Shown here piece after piece: positions 16,968 through 26,622 of a DNA stretch of 54,351 bases. This DNA comes from Bacteroidales bacterium. Its GTDB lineage: Bacteria; Bacteroidota; Bacteroidia; Bacteroidales; Muribaculaceae. The first letter of the stretch is position 1, and each line of letters begins with the position of its first letter. A program made the position numbers and the translations under genes. The stretch spans positions 1 to 54,351 of the forward strand of contig CAAGJW010000011.1 in assembly GCA_900770215.1 (NCBI GenBank), written 5' to 3'. The notes beneath the pieces are model-generated. The model was not told where the DNA came from. It ran no database searches and saw only the letters and a list, made by a program, of their open reading frames with translations.

Positions 16968-18083
16968 TCACAGTCGGGCTTTTCCCTCGCCAGCGGGCTG
17001 CACCTCGTCGGCGCCGGGATGCAGCACCCTGAGGTCGCCCTGCCGCGGGTCCTGCCCCACCGGGCACTGCGCGAAGTCGAGACAAGCCTCCTTGCCGCAC
17101 ATCGAGCGCCACTTGTTTTTCAATGCCCACTTGGCCGGATATTTCACATACTTGTGCATGACCGGGCTGGCAGTGCCCACCATCCAGCAATTCTTGGGAC
17201 AAGTGCGCACAGCCTCGCGCACTCGCTGAGCCTGCTCGCTTTCCCAAATTTCCATAAACGGCTTGTCGTGGATGTTGCCCATCGAGGCCTCAAAGTATTT
17301 CGACTCCATGCCGTTGCAAGGCAGCACCTCGCCCCAAGGATCGATAAAGAAGTTGGCCGAGCCAGCCTCGCAGGGCAGCATGCGCTTGCCGCCCTTGATG
17401 TAGTTGATGAGCCCCATGTTGAACCAGGCACGGAACCAGCTCTTGGGATGCTTCTCCTTGAGCTGCCAGGCAATGAGCTGCTTGAAATCGTTGCACACCT
17501 CGTCTTGGTTGGTAATCTGGTTGTCGTACTTGTGGAAGTAGAACGAGTTGTGGAAGGCTGCCGTGGCAAACTCCATGCCCATGGCCAGCGACAGCTGGTA
17601 GAGTGAGAGCATGTCCTTGGAGTTGTTGTTGCTCACGGTGCACCCGAAGCCTATGTCCTTGAGGCCCATGTGCTTCAAGGTGAGCAATGTGCGCAATCCC
17701 TTGTCGAAGCCGCCGGCATGGCCGCGCAGCTCGTCGTTCTTCTGGCTCAATCCCTCGATCGAGATGCGAATGCCAATGCGGGGAAACTGCTTGGCCAGGG
17801 CGATGACCCTGTCCTCAAGCCACCCCGAGGTAGAGATGACGATGCGGTCGGTGTGCCGGTAGCACTCCTCCACAATCTCGGGCAGGTCTTCACGCACAAA
17901 CGGCTCGCCACCAGTGAGGTTGATAAACTTGAGTCGAGGCAGACACTTCAAGTCCTCGGCCTTAAGCTCCTCCTTGCGGTTGGTGGGATTTTTCCAAATG
18001 TTACACATCATGCACCGCATGGGGCAGCGATAGGTCAAAATGATGCTCGCATCGGTGGGACGTGGTATATTACTGTTACTCAT
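16968..18083 (-). CDS. Radical SAM/SPASM domain protein in capsule cluster
   Basis: The product has 371 residues. The radical SAM CxxxCxxC is at Cys20, Cys24 and Cys27 (TYRCPMRCMMC), followed by LTGGEPFVREDL. A C-terminal SPASM-type region carries CEAGSANFFIDPWGEVLPCNGM, then CPKNC and a cysteine-rich end (MCGKEACLDFAQCP), enough to ligate auxiliary Fe-S clusters. Start: ATG at 18083; an upstream TTG is ignored. It sits between GT32 and GT4 genes. Radical SAM/SPASM proteins occur in some polysaccharide loci, where sugar or peptide modification is possible, but the substrate is unknown. The last 20 residues after the final Cys are an unusual hydrophilic tail. Confidence 0.85.
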   Translation of the reverse strand: MSNSNIPRPTDASIILTYRCPMRCMMCNIWKNPTNRKEELKAEDLKCLPRLKFINLTGGEPFVREDLPEIVEECYRHTDRIVISTSGWLEDRVIALAKQFPRIGIRISIEGLSQKNDELRGHAGGFDKGLRTLLTLKHMGLKDIGFGCTVSNNNSKDMLSLYQLSLAMGMEFATAAFHNSFYFHKYDNQITNQDEVCNDFKQLIAWQLKEKHPKSWFRAWFNMGLINYIKGGKRMLPCEAGSANFFIDPWGEVLPCNGMESKYFEASMGNIHDKPFMEIWESEQAQRVREAVRTCPKNCWMVGTASPVMHKYVKYPAKWALKNKWRSMCGKEACLDFAQCPVGQDPRQGDLRVLHPGADEVQPAGEGKARL

Positions 18084-18134
18084 AATCAATTGTTTTTCAA
18101 TATATATATATTTGCCGCTCCTCCAAGCGGGAGT

Positions 18135-18875
18135 TCACCGGCCCTTGCACCAAGCCTTGAACCTTACCAAAGCGTGATTGAGCCAAAATGGCAGCACGCC
18201 CTGCACCTTCTTTTTAAACTTGACGCGGGGCTTCTCCCAGCTGCGAGCATAGTGATGGATACAGTAGGAACGTGCTGTGCGCTTTATGACCTGCACAGGG
18301 GTGGTGCGTGAGGCAAAATACTCGGCCGGATAGATGTTGAGGCCTTCTACCTGTTGCAACTCGTTGATGTTTTTCAACCCCTTGGTGAACAAGAAATCGG
18401 ACGTGATTTTCACTATTGTTGTCACATCGAGTTTGCCATCCACATTGAAATGACGGCCATCGTAGAGTGCCAGCAGTTGCTTGTAGACAGGCATGCCAGC
18501 CTCGCAGGCCAGTCCAAGGCCTGGGGCCACATTCAATGTCTGAGTTGGATTGTCGATGCGGTTTTCGGTCCCCATGAAAGCACCTTTCTCCAGTATGGGT
18601 GCCAAAGGCTGTATCACCTCAACATCGGTATCAAAGTAGATGCCGCCATAGTGATATAGAATCCAGAAGCGGGCATAGTCGCTCACAAAGGCATATTTCT
18701 TCGCTTTGTAGGCCTCACTGGTGTAGGGAATCATGTCGACATCGAAATTGTCTTCGTTCCACTCCTTGATCTCATAATCGGGCAGATACTTGCGCCACGA
18801 GGCAATGCACTTGACTGCCAACTTGGGCAACGGATTGCCGCCAAACCAGCAGTAATGTATAACGCGAGGAATCAT
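18135..18875 (-). CDS. GT32 family glycosyltransferase (Gly_transf_sug)
   Basis: The product has 246 residues. It begins MIPRVIHYCWFGGNPLP and contains SDYARFWILYHYGGIYFDTDVEV, with the DxD metal-binding site at residues 82-84. Both are signatures of capsular GT32 enzymes with the DXD sugar-binding region (PF04488). The ATG at 18875 was chosen because the family begins at IPKxIHYCWFGG; the open frame extends 83 codons further upstream but that part overlaps the GT11 gene and has no homology. It transfers a hexose or N-acetylhexosamine to the growing repeat unit in the cytoplasm. Confidence 0.85.
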   Translation of the reverse strand: MIPRVIHYCWFGGNPLPKLAVKCIASWRKYLPDYEIKEWNEDNFDVDMIPYTSEAYKAKKYAFVSDYARFWILYHYGGIYFDTDVEVIQPLAPILEKGAFMGTENRIDNPTQTLNVAPGLGLACEAGMPVYKQLLALYDGRHFNVDGKLDVTTIVKITSDFLFTKGLKNINELQQVEGLNIYPAEYFASRTTPVQVIKRTARSYCIHHYARSWEKPRVKFKKKVQGVLPFWLNHALVRFKAWCKGR

Positions 18876-18949
18876 AAGTACCGTAAAAATAAAATTATCC
18901 GTTAATATTACAAACGAAAAAAATGTCAAAAAGTATACAACGATGCCCC

Positions 18950-20020
18950 CTAACAATGATGAGTTGTACTGATTGCGATTTCCTCCAAAGGCGAAATGGT
19001 GATTTTTCCAGGATTGTCGATAAAGTAAGCCCCCCACCAGCCGAAAGAACTGTTGGTGATGATGGCATGCTTGCAACAAGCCATAAGCTGCATGTCGCGA
19101 TAGCTCTGGTCGCCCTTGTTCCAATCGACAAACAGGACCGTGTCGCGGTCGAAATCAAGGCCGAAAATCTCAGGATTGTTCTTGCACCACTCCACACTGC
19201 CGGGGTCGGTAAAGAAAACAAAGAGCGGATTGTCGACCCTGTGGCGTATGTACTTTACAGCACGGCGAAAGTAACCGTGCTTGTAACAGTAGCCGTTATG
19301 GCCCAACATGTCGCCCCGCCGTGCATGTATAGCAACCGACTGAGACGATGACAGCCGGGATGCCATCGACTTGTTTTGCTCATCGTTGAAATCGGGGAAA
19401 CTGAAAGATTGCTTGATCTCATGGTCGACAAACTCGATGCCAGAGTTTTGCATCTTCAGTCCGAGCCATTGCCCAGTGAAAATGCTCTCACTGCCACGAT
19501 AGAAAATCTGGTCGTGATGTGCAAAAAAACTTATGAGCTCATTACGCTTCATGTAGCGGAAATACCTGCGCAACACGTTTCCCAAAGCCGTATCGATGAA
19601 GCGCCCTTTCAACGTGAGTTTCGGGGTCACTTTCATGTTGACGTTGTGCACCCTCGAGAGCGGTGATTCAAAATCGCCCCTGATGTTTTTCAACTCAAGG
19701 CCAGCATGATTGAGGGCCCGCGTGACGTAGACGGGATAGTTCCAGTTTTTGTCCCAATAGTCAGATTCACGCACCTCCTTCAGCACCTTGTTCCATTGCT
19801 CGGCGGTGAAAACCTCTTTAATGTTAGGCGCATGTATCCCGAAGATGCGCTCCAGCTCATAGCCGTTCCACTGGCTGATGACCTCGCTGGTCTCGGGAAT
19901 GTCATAGGTGAGCGTCTCGATATATATATCTTCATCGGGATGCAATTTCTTCAGTACCAGATACTCGGAGAAGCTAAGCATCTGGTTTCCCAATCCCGAC
20001 TCTATGTGTACTACTTTCAT
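18950..20020 (-). CDS. GT11 alpha-1,2-fucosyltransferase-like protein
   Basis: The product has 356 residues. The N-terminal IESGLGNQMLSF matches the GxGNQMF motif, and HARRGDM at 232-238 matches the HxRRGDY donor-binding motif of GT11 (PF01531). ITNSSFGWWGAYF near the end is the third conserved region. Members add L-fucose (sometimes galactose) in alpha-1,2 linkage. It is somewhat longer than typical bacterial GT11 (about 290), mainly between residues 60 and 170. If GDP-fucose is the donor, the surface glycan may carry a host-like fucosylated end; no fucose biosynthesis gene is in this window. Confidence 0.8.
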   Translation of the reverse strand: MKVVHIESGLGNQMLSFSEYLVLKKLHPDEDIYIETLTYDIPETSEVISQWNGYELERIFGIHAPNIKEVFTAEQWNKVLKEVRESDYWDKNWNYPVYVTRALNHAGLELKNIRGDFESPLSRVHNVNMKVTPKLTLKGRFIDTALGNVLRRYFRYMKRNELISFFAHHDQIFYRGSESIFTGQWLGLKMQNSGIEFVDHEIKQSFSFPDFNDEQNKSMASRLSSSQSVAIHARRGDMLGHNGYCYKHGYFRRAVKYIRHRVDNPLFVFFTDPGSVEWCKNNPEIFGLDFDRDTVLFVDWNKGDQSYRDMQLMACCKHAIITNSSFGWWGAYFIDNPGKITISPLEEIAISTTHHC

Positions 20021-20054
20021 TGAAAAAAAATGCTTTCGGCACCACCTGTCACAC

Positions 20055-21425
20055 TCATTTCAGCCAAATGCCCGAGGCCGTGCCCGAAATGATTTTCTTG
20101 AGCTGCACATAACTTAGCATGCCTTGAATCAAATAAACAAATGAAGGAATCGCTATGATGCCCACAAGGCCAAAATTACGGCCAAGACAGGTGAACAACG
20201 GCCAAGACACAAGTGCAAACGCAACATAGACAATAAGCTGTATCCTCACCGTTCCAATTCCGTTTATCATAGTCATAAACATGTTGCCCAGCGACTGGCA
20301 AACCACATAAACAAACATGGCCGCCGACACCGCTACAGGAACATCGACCTTGTCGCCTATCCAGATGTGGTAGAACAATGGCGATACCAACAGCATGACC
20401 AAGCCGCAGCCCGACATCACCAGCCACACAAGGCACATGTGATGCATCATCGACCTCATCCAAGTCATGTCTTTTTTGGCATAGGCATCGGTAAAAGCCG
20501 ACCACATGGGAGTGATGATGATGATGACTGCCATATAAATAATATTGAAATATTTATTGGCAATATTGTACTGCGTCACACCCAATGGGCCCACCTCTCG
20601 CGAAATGACAACATTCACAATCTGGAATACAAAAATCAAGCACAAGTAGATGACAAAAAATTGCACACCCAGCTTCATGATGTTGCCTATCAAGCTGAAC
20701 TTGATAAACCTGACGCCAGGCCTGTACATCTTGTAGCGTGAGCAGCGGAACATGAAAAACGACACCACCAGCATGACGATGCAAGGCACGCCCGAATAGA
20801 ACACTGCCAGTTTCACGAGGTCGCCACTTGTGGTTTTTGTCAAGATGTAGATGACAAGCAGCGACACATATTGCCCTGCGGCAAAGATGCAAGAGCCCCA
20901 GCCATTTTTCTGGTCGGCCGAGAGCAACGAACTGAACACGTTGGCCACCATGTTGATGCAGGTAAACGTGATGACAACAGCAAAAACGATTTTCAGCTCA
21001 TCACGATAGGCAGCCGATATCTTAAGCACCTTGCTCCAGTCGATGAAATTGTTGGCGGCCAGTGCAGCAAGAAGCACCACGACAACGATGGTGCTTATCG
21101 CAAAATAGGTAGTACTCACCAGTCGCCGGGCAAGCAAAGTGTCGCCATGGGCCTTGGCCTCGGCAAACCTGTTGCGAAACCCGTTGCCCAGCCCGAGATC
21201 AAAGAAGGTGACCCAACCTATAATTGACGACAAGGTGAGCCATATGCCGTATCTCGCAGGATTGATGTAGCTTATCGTCATGGGCACAATGAGCAACGAA
21301 GCCACAACGCTCACAACCTTCATGAGCGCCGAAAGCACAACATTGTGCACTACCTCCTTGGAGCGCACGTCGCTCGCCCTGTAGCGCGACAGCAGCCTGG
21401 ATATTTTTGTTTTAATCAGAATCAC
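20055..21425 (-). CDS. wzx: Wzx-type polysaccharide flippase
   Basis: The product has 456 residues and about twelve to fourteen hydrophobic segments, beginning with VLSALMKVVSVVASLLIVPMTISYINPARYGIWLTLSSIIGW, the classic start of MOP-superfamily polysaccharide exporters. It moves undecaprenyl-linked repeat units across the cytoplasmic membrane for Wzy-type polymerisation. The frame starts with GTG at 21425; the first internal ATG would remove residues that are normally conserved (SKEVVHNV), so the GTG is preferred. It lies between the CapK-like and GT11 genes. Confidence 0.85.
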   Translation of the reverse strand: MILIKTKISRLLSRYRASDVRSKEVVHNVVLSALMKVVSVVASLLIVPMTISYINPARYGIWLTLSSIIGWVTFFDLGLGNGFRNRFAEAKAHGDTLLARRLVSTTYFAISTIVVVVLLAALAANNFIDWSKVLKISAAYRDELKIVFAVVITFTCINMVANVFSSLLSADQKNGWGSCIFAAGQYVSLLVIYILTKTTSGDLVKLAVFYSGVPCIVMLVVSFFMFRCSRYKMYRPGVRFIKFSLIGNIMKLGVQFFVIYLCLIFVFQIVNVVISREVGPLGVTQYNIANKYFNIIYMAVIIIITPMWSAFTDAYAKKDMTWMRSMMHHMCLVWLVMSGCGLVMLLVSPLFYHIWIGDKVDVPVAVSAAMFVYVVCQSLGNMFMTMINGIGTVRIQLIVYVAFALVSWPLFTCLGRNFGLVGIIAIPSFVYLIQGMLSYVQLKKIISGTASGIWLK

Positions 21426-21537
21426 AACGGCAAGAGTTCAGCTCTACTAATAGAAATCATTGGTCATTCATCAATTGATGGGCATGACTGGCAATGAGCA
21501 ATAGCGTCAGCAGGCTATCGAAGAATCATCAGGGTTC

Positions 21538-22854
21538 TCACCCATCGATTAACAAAGGGACATCGCTTACGATTAAAGCAAGTTTCCCTCGGCTTGAATA
21601 TTTCAATTCTTGTCGGTCAACCTCATGTATCTCCACATCCATATTGTTCAGCCCTAGATTTTTATCTAAATTGGAAAGCAGCTGATTTTTGGCATTTCTG
21701 TCAAATGCATTGCTCACTACTAAATTCAGAATAGTTTTTCCAGTTTTATTCTGAACGAATTGAGCAAATTTCACTTCAGGGGTATCCTTAAAGATAAAGG
21801 TCAAGGAAGAATCGCTATACATGGTGCCATCTTTTCCTACCAAGAAGGAAATAGCTCTGCCATTTAAGCTTTGAATACCTTGCCCTGAAATCAGGCCATC
21901 CTTGTTTTGCATGGCACTCGGCTTTAAAATGACCCTGTCTTCAATCTTGTATCTAATTAATGGAAAAGCATCATTAATCAAAGAAGTCGTGATGATATAA
22001 TCATCGCCATATTCCTCTACGCCATAACCAGGCGATTCAAAATAGCCATCATGATTAAAAGCCTCCTCCAAGCTGATTGTGCGCTCAGTTGTCCCGAAAT
22101 GATCAAAAATTTGAGTATGAAGCGTTTTCTCAATGAGATCCCGCTGATAATCGAACATGTTTTCAGAGGAAGTAAATGCCAAGGGGATGTGGCATTCTAA
22201 ATTTTTCTCTCTAAATACCAATGCCAAGGAATATAGAGCACTAGGATAACCCTCGATTGCTTTGGGATGGAACTTCTCTATTAATTGAAAATACCGTTCA
22301 GCAGTGTTGATATTAATATTGTAACTCGACAGATACAACGTGTTACTGACATGCACTTTCAATGAAAGTTCTGCCCTCCTCAAGTTTCCACGCAAAGACA
22401 CCAATGGCTCACCATAGATGTAACCGCATCTTTTCCTATAGCAGTACAGGTAAGCCTGTTCCCTCCAGAGCGAAGGCCAATTCTCATACACGTTCAAGGG
22501 GGTGCCCGTAGTTCCACTTGTGTGATTTTTCACCAAACCAATTTTGCACTGCGTGAGCAAGTCGGTACCGTATGCCTTGAGCATGTCCTTGGTCAAAACA
22601 GGCAATTTCTTGATGTCTTCAAGGCGCTGTATGTCATTTCTGGAAATACCATTCTGCTGGCACAGATGCCTGTAATACGAAGATTTATCCCACGCCTTTC
22701 TGAAGATTTTCAAAAAACGATCTTCGCTGTAGGTATATAGTTCATCATGAGAGAGCGAATAGAGCTCCTCTACTTGCTTGATGTACTTCCGGATAACAAA
22801 CGGACAACGCAACAAGTACTTGATCGTCTCCCTTAGATAAATTATCAAATTCAT
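21538..22854 (-). CDS. PaaK/CapK-like adenylate-forming enzyme
   Basis: The product has 438 residues related to phenylacetate-CoA ligase. The AMP-binding P-loop SGTTGTP is at residues 113-119, with HFGTTERT (motif around the adenylation site) and YKIEDRVIL in the C-terminal half. In capsule loci such proteins are often named CapK; an acyl or amino-acyl activation step that decorates the polysaccharide is plausible but not proven. The gene is clearly AT-richer than uvrB, lon or wecC and has long flanking gaps (112 and 100 bases), which suggests recent entry into the cluster. Confidence 0.8.
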   Translation of the reverse strand: MNLIIYLRETIKYLLRCPFVIRKYIKQVEELYSLSHDELYTYSEDRFLKIFRKAWDKSSYYRHLCQQNGISRNDIQRLEDIKKLPVLTKDMLKAYGTDLLTQCKIGLVKNHTSGTTGTPLNVYENWPSLWREQAYLYCYRKRCGYIYGEPLVSLRGNLRRAELSLKVHVSNTLYLSSYNININTAERYFQLIEKFHPKAIEGYPSALYSLALVFREKNLECHIPLAFTSSENMFDYQRDLIEKTLHTQIFDHFGTTERTISLEEAFNHDGYFESPGYGVEEYGDDYIITTSLINDAFPLIRYKIEDRVILKPSAMQNKDGLISGQGIQSLNGRAISFLVGKDGTMYSDSSLTFIFKDTPEVKFAQFVQNKTGKTILNLVVSNAFDRNAKNQLLSNLDKNLGLNNMDVEIHEVDRQELKYSSRGKLALIVSDVPLLIDG

Positions 22855-22954
22855 ATTGATTGAACACTGAGGCTATGAGAATAACCAATCGGCAGTGCAG
22901 TCACTCAGCCAGTGCTAAAAAAACTTTCAGAAACTAATGACAACAGCAACCTCG

Positions 22955-24001
22955 TCACGCCAGCAGTTGAGCATACAATGCCGCCAGCTGGCTTTCAACA
23001 CAAACAGGCAGATGCGAGCCTGCGACAATGACCGATTTCGCTCCCATATCTGCCCTCAGCTTCTCGTCGGTCATCAGTCGTACTATCGCTTCAAGCATAG
23101 CCTTCTTGTCGCCAGGCTTAAAGAGAATGCCATTATCACCATGGGTCACGATCTCTGGAATACCGCCCACCTCGGTTGAAATGACAGGCAGCCCGTAACT
23201 TTCAGACTCCAATATCGTGATAGGTACTCCCTCGTGATAAGAAGGAAGGATGAAAGCATCGGCCGTGTTAAACAATTGCGATTTTTTCTCTCCGCTCACC
23301 CACCCTTCGTAACTTACGATACCGGACAACCCATTTTGCGTGATGAAAGTTTTCAGTCTTTCAACATCTCCATTGCCACCTATTTTCAATTGAAGACGGC
23401 CAGCAAAATCTGCTTTATGCGTTGCGATGACGTCCAGCAAATCGTAAAGTCCTTTGGCATCGGCCAGCAAGCCAAGAAACAACAAGGTGAACACGTCATG
23501 AGCTTCTTTGTTCAGTTTAGGGGCCTCAATGACATTTTTAATGACAACAACCTCAGGGCAATCAAATGTTGTCTCGGCCCATTGTTTCCAGTAATCGCTT
23601 AATGTTATCATACAATCACATTTATCGATTGTTTTCTTCACAGCCCGCTGGTGGTGGGCATAAAATTCTTGAAACAGTCCGCCATGAAGATGGAAAACCA
23701 CTTTCTTCCCAAAAGCCTTTGCCAAATTAATGATTATCCTCTTCCGCCAAAAGCTTGCTTGACTGGCACCATGCACATGCACAAGCTGTATTTCCCGATG
23801 AAACAGCATCCACCATATAAATTGCACCAGGGCAATGCAAAATTGAAGGAATTTTCTCACTTTGCTGCACTCGCCGGCAGGGGCAGTCGCAATGTGGTTG
23901 AAGGGCTTATAGAACGTAGCGTAGACACTCTCTACGGCCGCAATGCCACCGCGCATTGGCTTATAAGCAACACCCAAAGTCAATATTTTTCTCCCGTCCA
24001 T
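22955..24001 (-). CDS. GT4 glycosyltransferase
   Basis: The product has 348 residues and a GT-B fold. The N-terminal half has ILTLGVAYKPMRGGIAAVESVY and VHVHGASQASFWRK, and the C-terminal half has FTLLFLGLLADAKGLYDLLDVI and SYHEGVPITILESESYGLPVISTEVGGIPEIV, the donor-nucleotide EX7E signature of GT4. It belongs to the repeat-unit assembly enzymes of the capsule. Its base composition is AT-rich like the neighbouring CapK gene, supporting a common origin for this cassette. The sugar is unknown. Confidence 0.85.
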   Translation of the reverse strand: MDGRKILTLGVAYKPMRGGIAAVESVYATFYKPFNHIATAPAGECSKVRKFLQFCIALVQFIWWMLFHREIQLVHVHGASQASFWRKRIIINLAKAFGKKVVFHLHGGLFQEFYAHHQRAVKKTIDKCDCMITLSDYWKQWAETTFDCPEVVVIKNVIEAPKLNKEAHDVFTLLFLGLLADAKGLYDLLDVIATHKADFAGRLQLKIGGNGDVERLKTFITQNGLSGIVSYEGWVSGEKKSQLFNTADAFILPSYHEGVPITILESESYGLPVISTEVGGIPEIVTHGDNGILFKPGDKKAMLEAIVRLMTDEKLRADMGAKSVIVAGSHLPVCVESQLAALYAQLLA

Positions 24002-24055
24002 TTTCCCTCAAAACTACTATTACTTGTCGACAAAGCCGATGCCTTGTGCTCTAAC

Positions 24056-25399
24056 TCATGACTTGACCTGAAGCTGTAGCTTGCTGTGACGTTTCTTTTT
24101 AGGCATCGCAAGCCTGAAATTGGTTGACGGCAGAAGCCTGATAATCAAAATGGGAACTATCCAGAAGAACGAAGATGCAATCACACTTGATGTGTAGGAC
24201 AACAAGATGAGCGCACACAGCACATAGAGCAATGTTGCAAATCCCAAAGGGCTTTTTCTATTCTGGAAGAAGAGCCTAATCATGCTGAAAAATATAGTAC
24301 CTATATAGATGAGAGTGCCAAGATACCCATATCTCAAAAATAAAAGCACCCATGCAATATCGCCGGTATCAAGCTGGGTCACTCCCCCGTTCTTGCTCTT
24401 CAAGCCAATATGGAACAACTGCTGCTTGAGGTCGCTTTCTTGAATGTTGCCAATGCCGAAAACGGCATATTGGGGATGCTGGTTCAAGTAATACATGCGC
24501 TCGCTGAGCATAAGCATGCGAAACGACATGTTGCCTCCCACACGATTGCTGTTGCCCTGCAAGGCACTGATGTCTTCCTTGGTTGTAAACAGGCGCTCGG
24601 TCAAGATATTGTCGGTCGAGAGCACGATGCCCACGGCAGCAAGCGAGAAAGCAAGAATCATGATTTTGTTGGTCGACACTCCCTTACCGTTAAACAGCAG
24701 CGACACGCCAGCCACAATGATGCAGGCAAAAAAGATGGATCGGGTGCCCGTCATGAAGTACTCAAACACAATGATCACAATAAACAGCCACTTCAAGAAA
24801 GTGTTGATGTGGTAGCAATTGTTGAACAACAAGACGAAGACCAAAAACGAAACCGACCATGGTATCGAGGCTCTCGTGCCACCACCAAATCGATAAGCGC
24901 CAGTAATATCTGAATCGGTAAAGAACTCATAGAGATAAACCAAGGCAATAAACACCGAGATATACATCACATAATTGAGCGCCTTTATCACGTCGCGAGG
25001 CTTGAGGTAAGGTATCATCCACACGGCCGACAAGCATATCCACTGGCGGAACACACGCACCACCGAGGAGAACTTGTCATCATTGACCAAAAGGTCGATA
25101 ATGGCAGCAATGATGAAAAAAGTGAGAAATAGCACAATACCCACCTTCACGGGGTAGACAAGCCGCATGTCGAGCTTCTGCGGCTTGTGCAGCAACATGA
25201 CGATGAGCATGAAGATAAAGAGCACCAATCCAGTATCGGAATACTGGTGAGAGAAGCCCAAGGTCGACAAATTGCTGCCGCAGAAACTATAGGACTGCGA
25301 CAAGAAAAGTATGATAGTCAAAGGCAATGCCATCTTGTTGCGGCTAATCTGGATAACCGCAATCAAGAAAAGGATAACCTCTAAATAATCCATGTACAT
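24056..25399 (-). CDS. Wzy/O-antigen-ligase-like membrane protein
   Basis: The product has 447 residues, with about ten to twelve membrane helices and a larger loop around residues 280-350 (LTERLFTTKEDISALQGNSNRVGG ... LDTGDIAWVLLFLRYGYLGTLIYIG). This is the topology of O-antigen polymerases and ligases. It is followed after 6 bases by nothing but the preceding EpsG stop, so the two are translated as a pair. Because EpsG is itself polymerase-like, one of the two may be the polymerase and the other a ligase or accessory enzyme. The exact function cannot be assigned from sequence alone. Confidence 0.7.
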   Translation of the reverse strand: MYMDYLEVILFLIAVIQISRNKMALPLTIILFLSQSYSFCGSNLSTLGFSHQYSDTGLVLFIFMLIVMLLHKPQKLDMRLVYPVKVGIVLFLTFFIIAAIIDLLVNDDKFSSVVRVFRQWICLSAVWMIPYLKPRDVIKALNYVMYISVFIALVYLYEFFTDSDITGAYRFGGGTRASIPWSVSFLVFVLLFNNCYHINTFLKWLFIVIIVFEYFMTGTRSIFFACIIVAGVSLLFNGKGVSTNKIMILAFSLAAVGIVLSTDNILTERLFTTKEDISALQGNSNRVGGNMSFRMLMLSERMYYLNQHPQYAVFGIGNIQESDLKQQLFHIGLKSKNGGVTQLDTGDIAWVLLFLRYGYLGTLIYIGTIFFSMIRLFFQNRKSPLGFATLLYVLCALILLSYTSSVIASSFFWIVPILIIRLLPSTNFRLAMPKKKRHSKLQLQVKS

Positions 25400-25405
25400 T
25401 TGATT

Positions 25406-26581
25406 CTAAAGCTGCGGAATGAAGTGATACAACAAGTTGCACTCGGCTGCAGGTTTACCCAAAAGATAGATTTCTTTGTAGCTCGAGATGAAAGTGAAAG
25501 AACAAATCGCAATGCAACTGGCATAAAGCAGAAACTTTTTTTTGCACTTCACGAAGTAGTCGAACACATAGGCCAGCATGATGATGACAAAAATGAACAA
25601 GTAGTCGGCAGGCCTGATGAGGGCATAGGCGGTGTTGATGAAGAGATGATGATAACACACCCCTACAAAAGCCAAGACGAAAAATGAAGTGAAGAGCTTG
25701 TCGCGACTGTAGAACTCTCGCATCGCAGGAAAATACCAAATGAAGAGCAACGACTGGAACAAGTAGATGAGCCTGAGCGGGCCAAATCCCCTGAAGACGA
25801 AGTGCTGCTCGATTAAAGGTTGAAACAGATACTGATACTTCTCATAGCCCACAATCGACAACAGCCATCGTGATGAAGCAATGGGGCACATCCAGACGGG
25901 ATAGGCACCCAGCAAGTAGCACACTGCAAAAATTGCCAAGTAGAAGTTACGGCTGCGATCGGCTTTCACAATGCACGGCACAAAATAGAGAAGCATGAGT
26001 ATCCATGCCGAGTAATGAAAGGTCATGGCCGCCAAAGTGAAAAGCAGGCAGGGCCAGAACTTGCGTTGGGCAAAGTAAGGCACCATGGGCACAAGGGCAA
26101 TGGCAATCGTCCACTGGCGCAGATAGGTGAGCCAGTTGATGCCAAACGGTCCCAGCAGCAGCAGCAAACCTATCCAGCAGTAGAGCTGCTTGTGATGCCT
26201 GAGGCCATAGTAGAGGCAAAAGGCCTGCAAGGCCCCCCAAAAGCCGAAATATACCGTGAAATGGCAACCTGTGAGGGCAATGAGCTTGGATACAATCACA
26301 AAGCCGATTTCCAGGTTGTCGCGCAGGAGTGGTCCACCTGCCTGCAACTGCTGGAAATTGGTGAGATACATGCGATAGTCGTTGCCTGTGTAGTAGCGAA
26401 GAGCCGAGAACAGCGCGACAAAGAGAATCGAGGCAACAACCTCCCAGCTGTACCAGGGCAGCGACACTGCTGCATGAGTTTCATCCTGCAACCTGCGTTC
26501 CCTGCGTGACAGATGGAAGCCCAGCACAAAGAGCACCAACGCCGCAATCACATAAGGAAAGAAACCTAAAAAAAACTCCAT
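25406..26581 (-). CDS. EpsG family polysaccharide polymerase
   Basis: The product has 391 residues and many membrane helices. ILFVALFSALRYYTGNDYRMYLTNF is the conserved start of the EpsG family (PF14897), in which RxxxGxDYxxY marks the first extracytoplasmic loop. EIGFVIVSKLIALTG follows as the second landmark. EpsG proteins are thought to polymerise exopolysaccharide repeat units at the outer face of the inner membrane. The gap to the Wzy-like gene is 6 bases and to wecC 41 bases. Confidence 0.8.
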   Translation of the reverse strand: MEFFLGFFPYVIAALVLFVLGFHLSRRERRLQDETHAAVSLPWYSWEVVASILFVALFSALRYYTGNDYRMYLTNFQQLQAGGPLLRDNLEIGFVIVSKLIALTGCHFTVYFGFWGALQAFCLYYGLRHHKQLYCWIGLLLLLGPFGINWLTYLRQWTIAIALVPMVPYFAQRKFWPCLLFTLAAMTFHYSAWILMLLYFVPCIVKADRSRNFYLAIFAVCYLLGAYPVWMCPIASSRWLLSIVGYEKYQYLFQPLIEQHFVFRGFGPLRLIYLFQSLLFIWYFPAMREFYSRDKLFTSFFVLAFVGVCYHHLFINTAYALIRPADYLFIFVIIMLAYVFDYFVKCKKKFLLYASCIAICSFTFISSYKEIYLLGKPAAECNLLYHFIPQL

Positions 26582-26622
26582 CTATCGCTAAGCATTCAAT
26601 ATTTTACGACACGTGTAGAACA

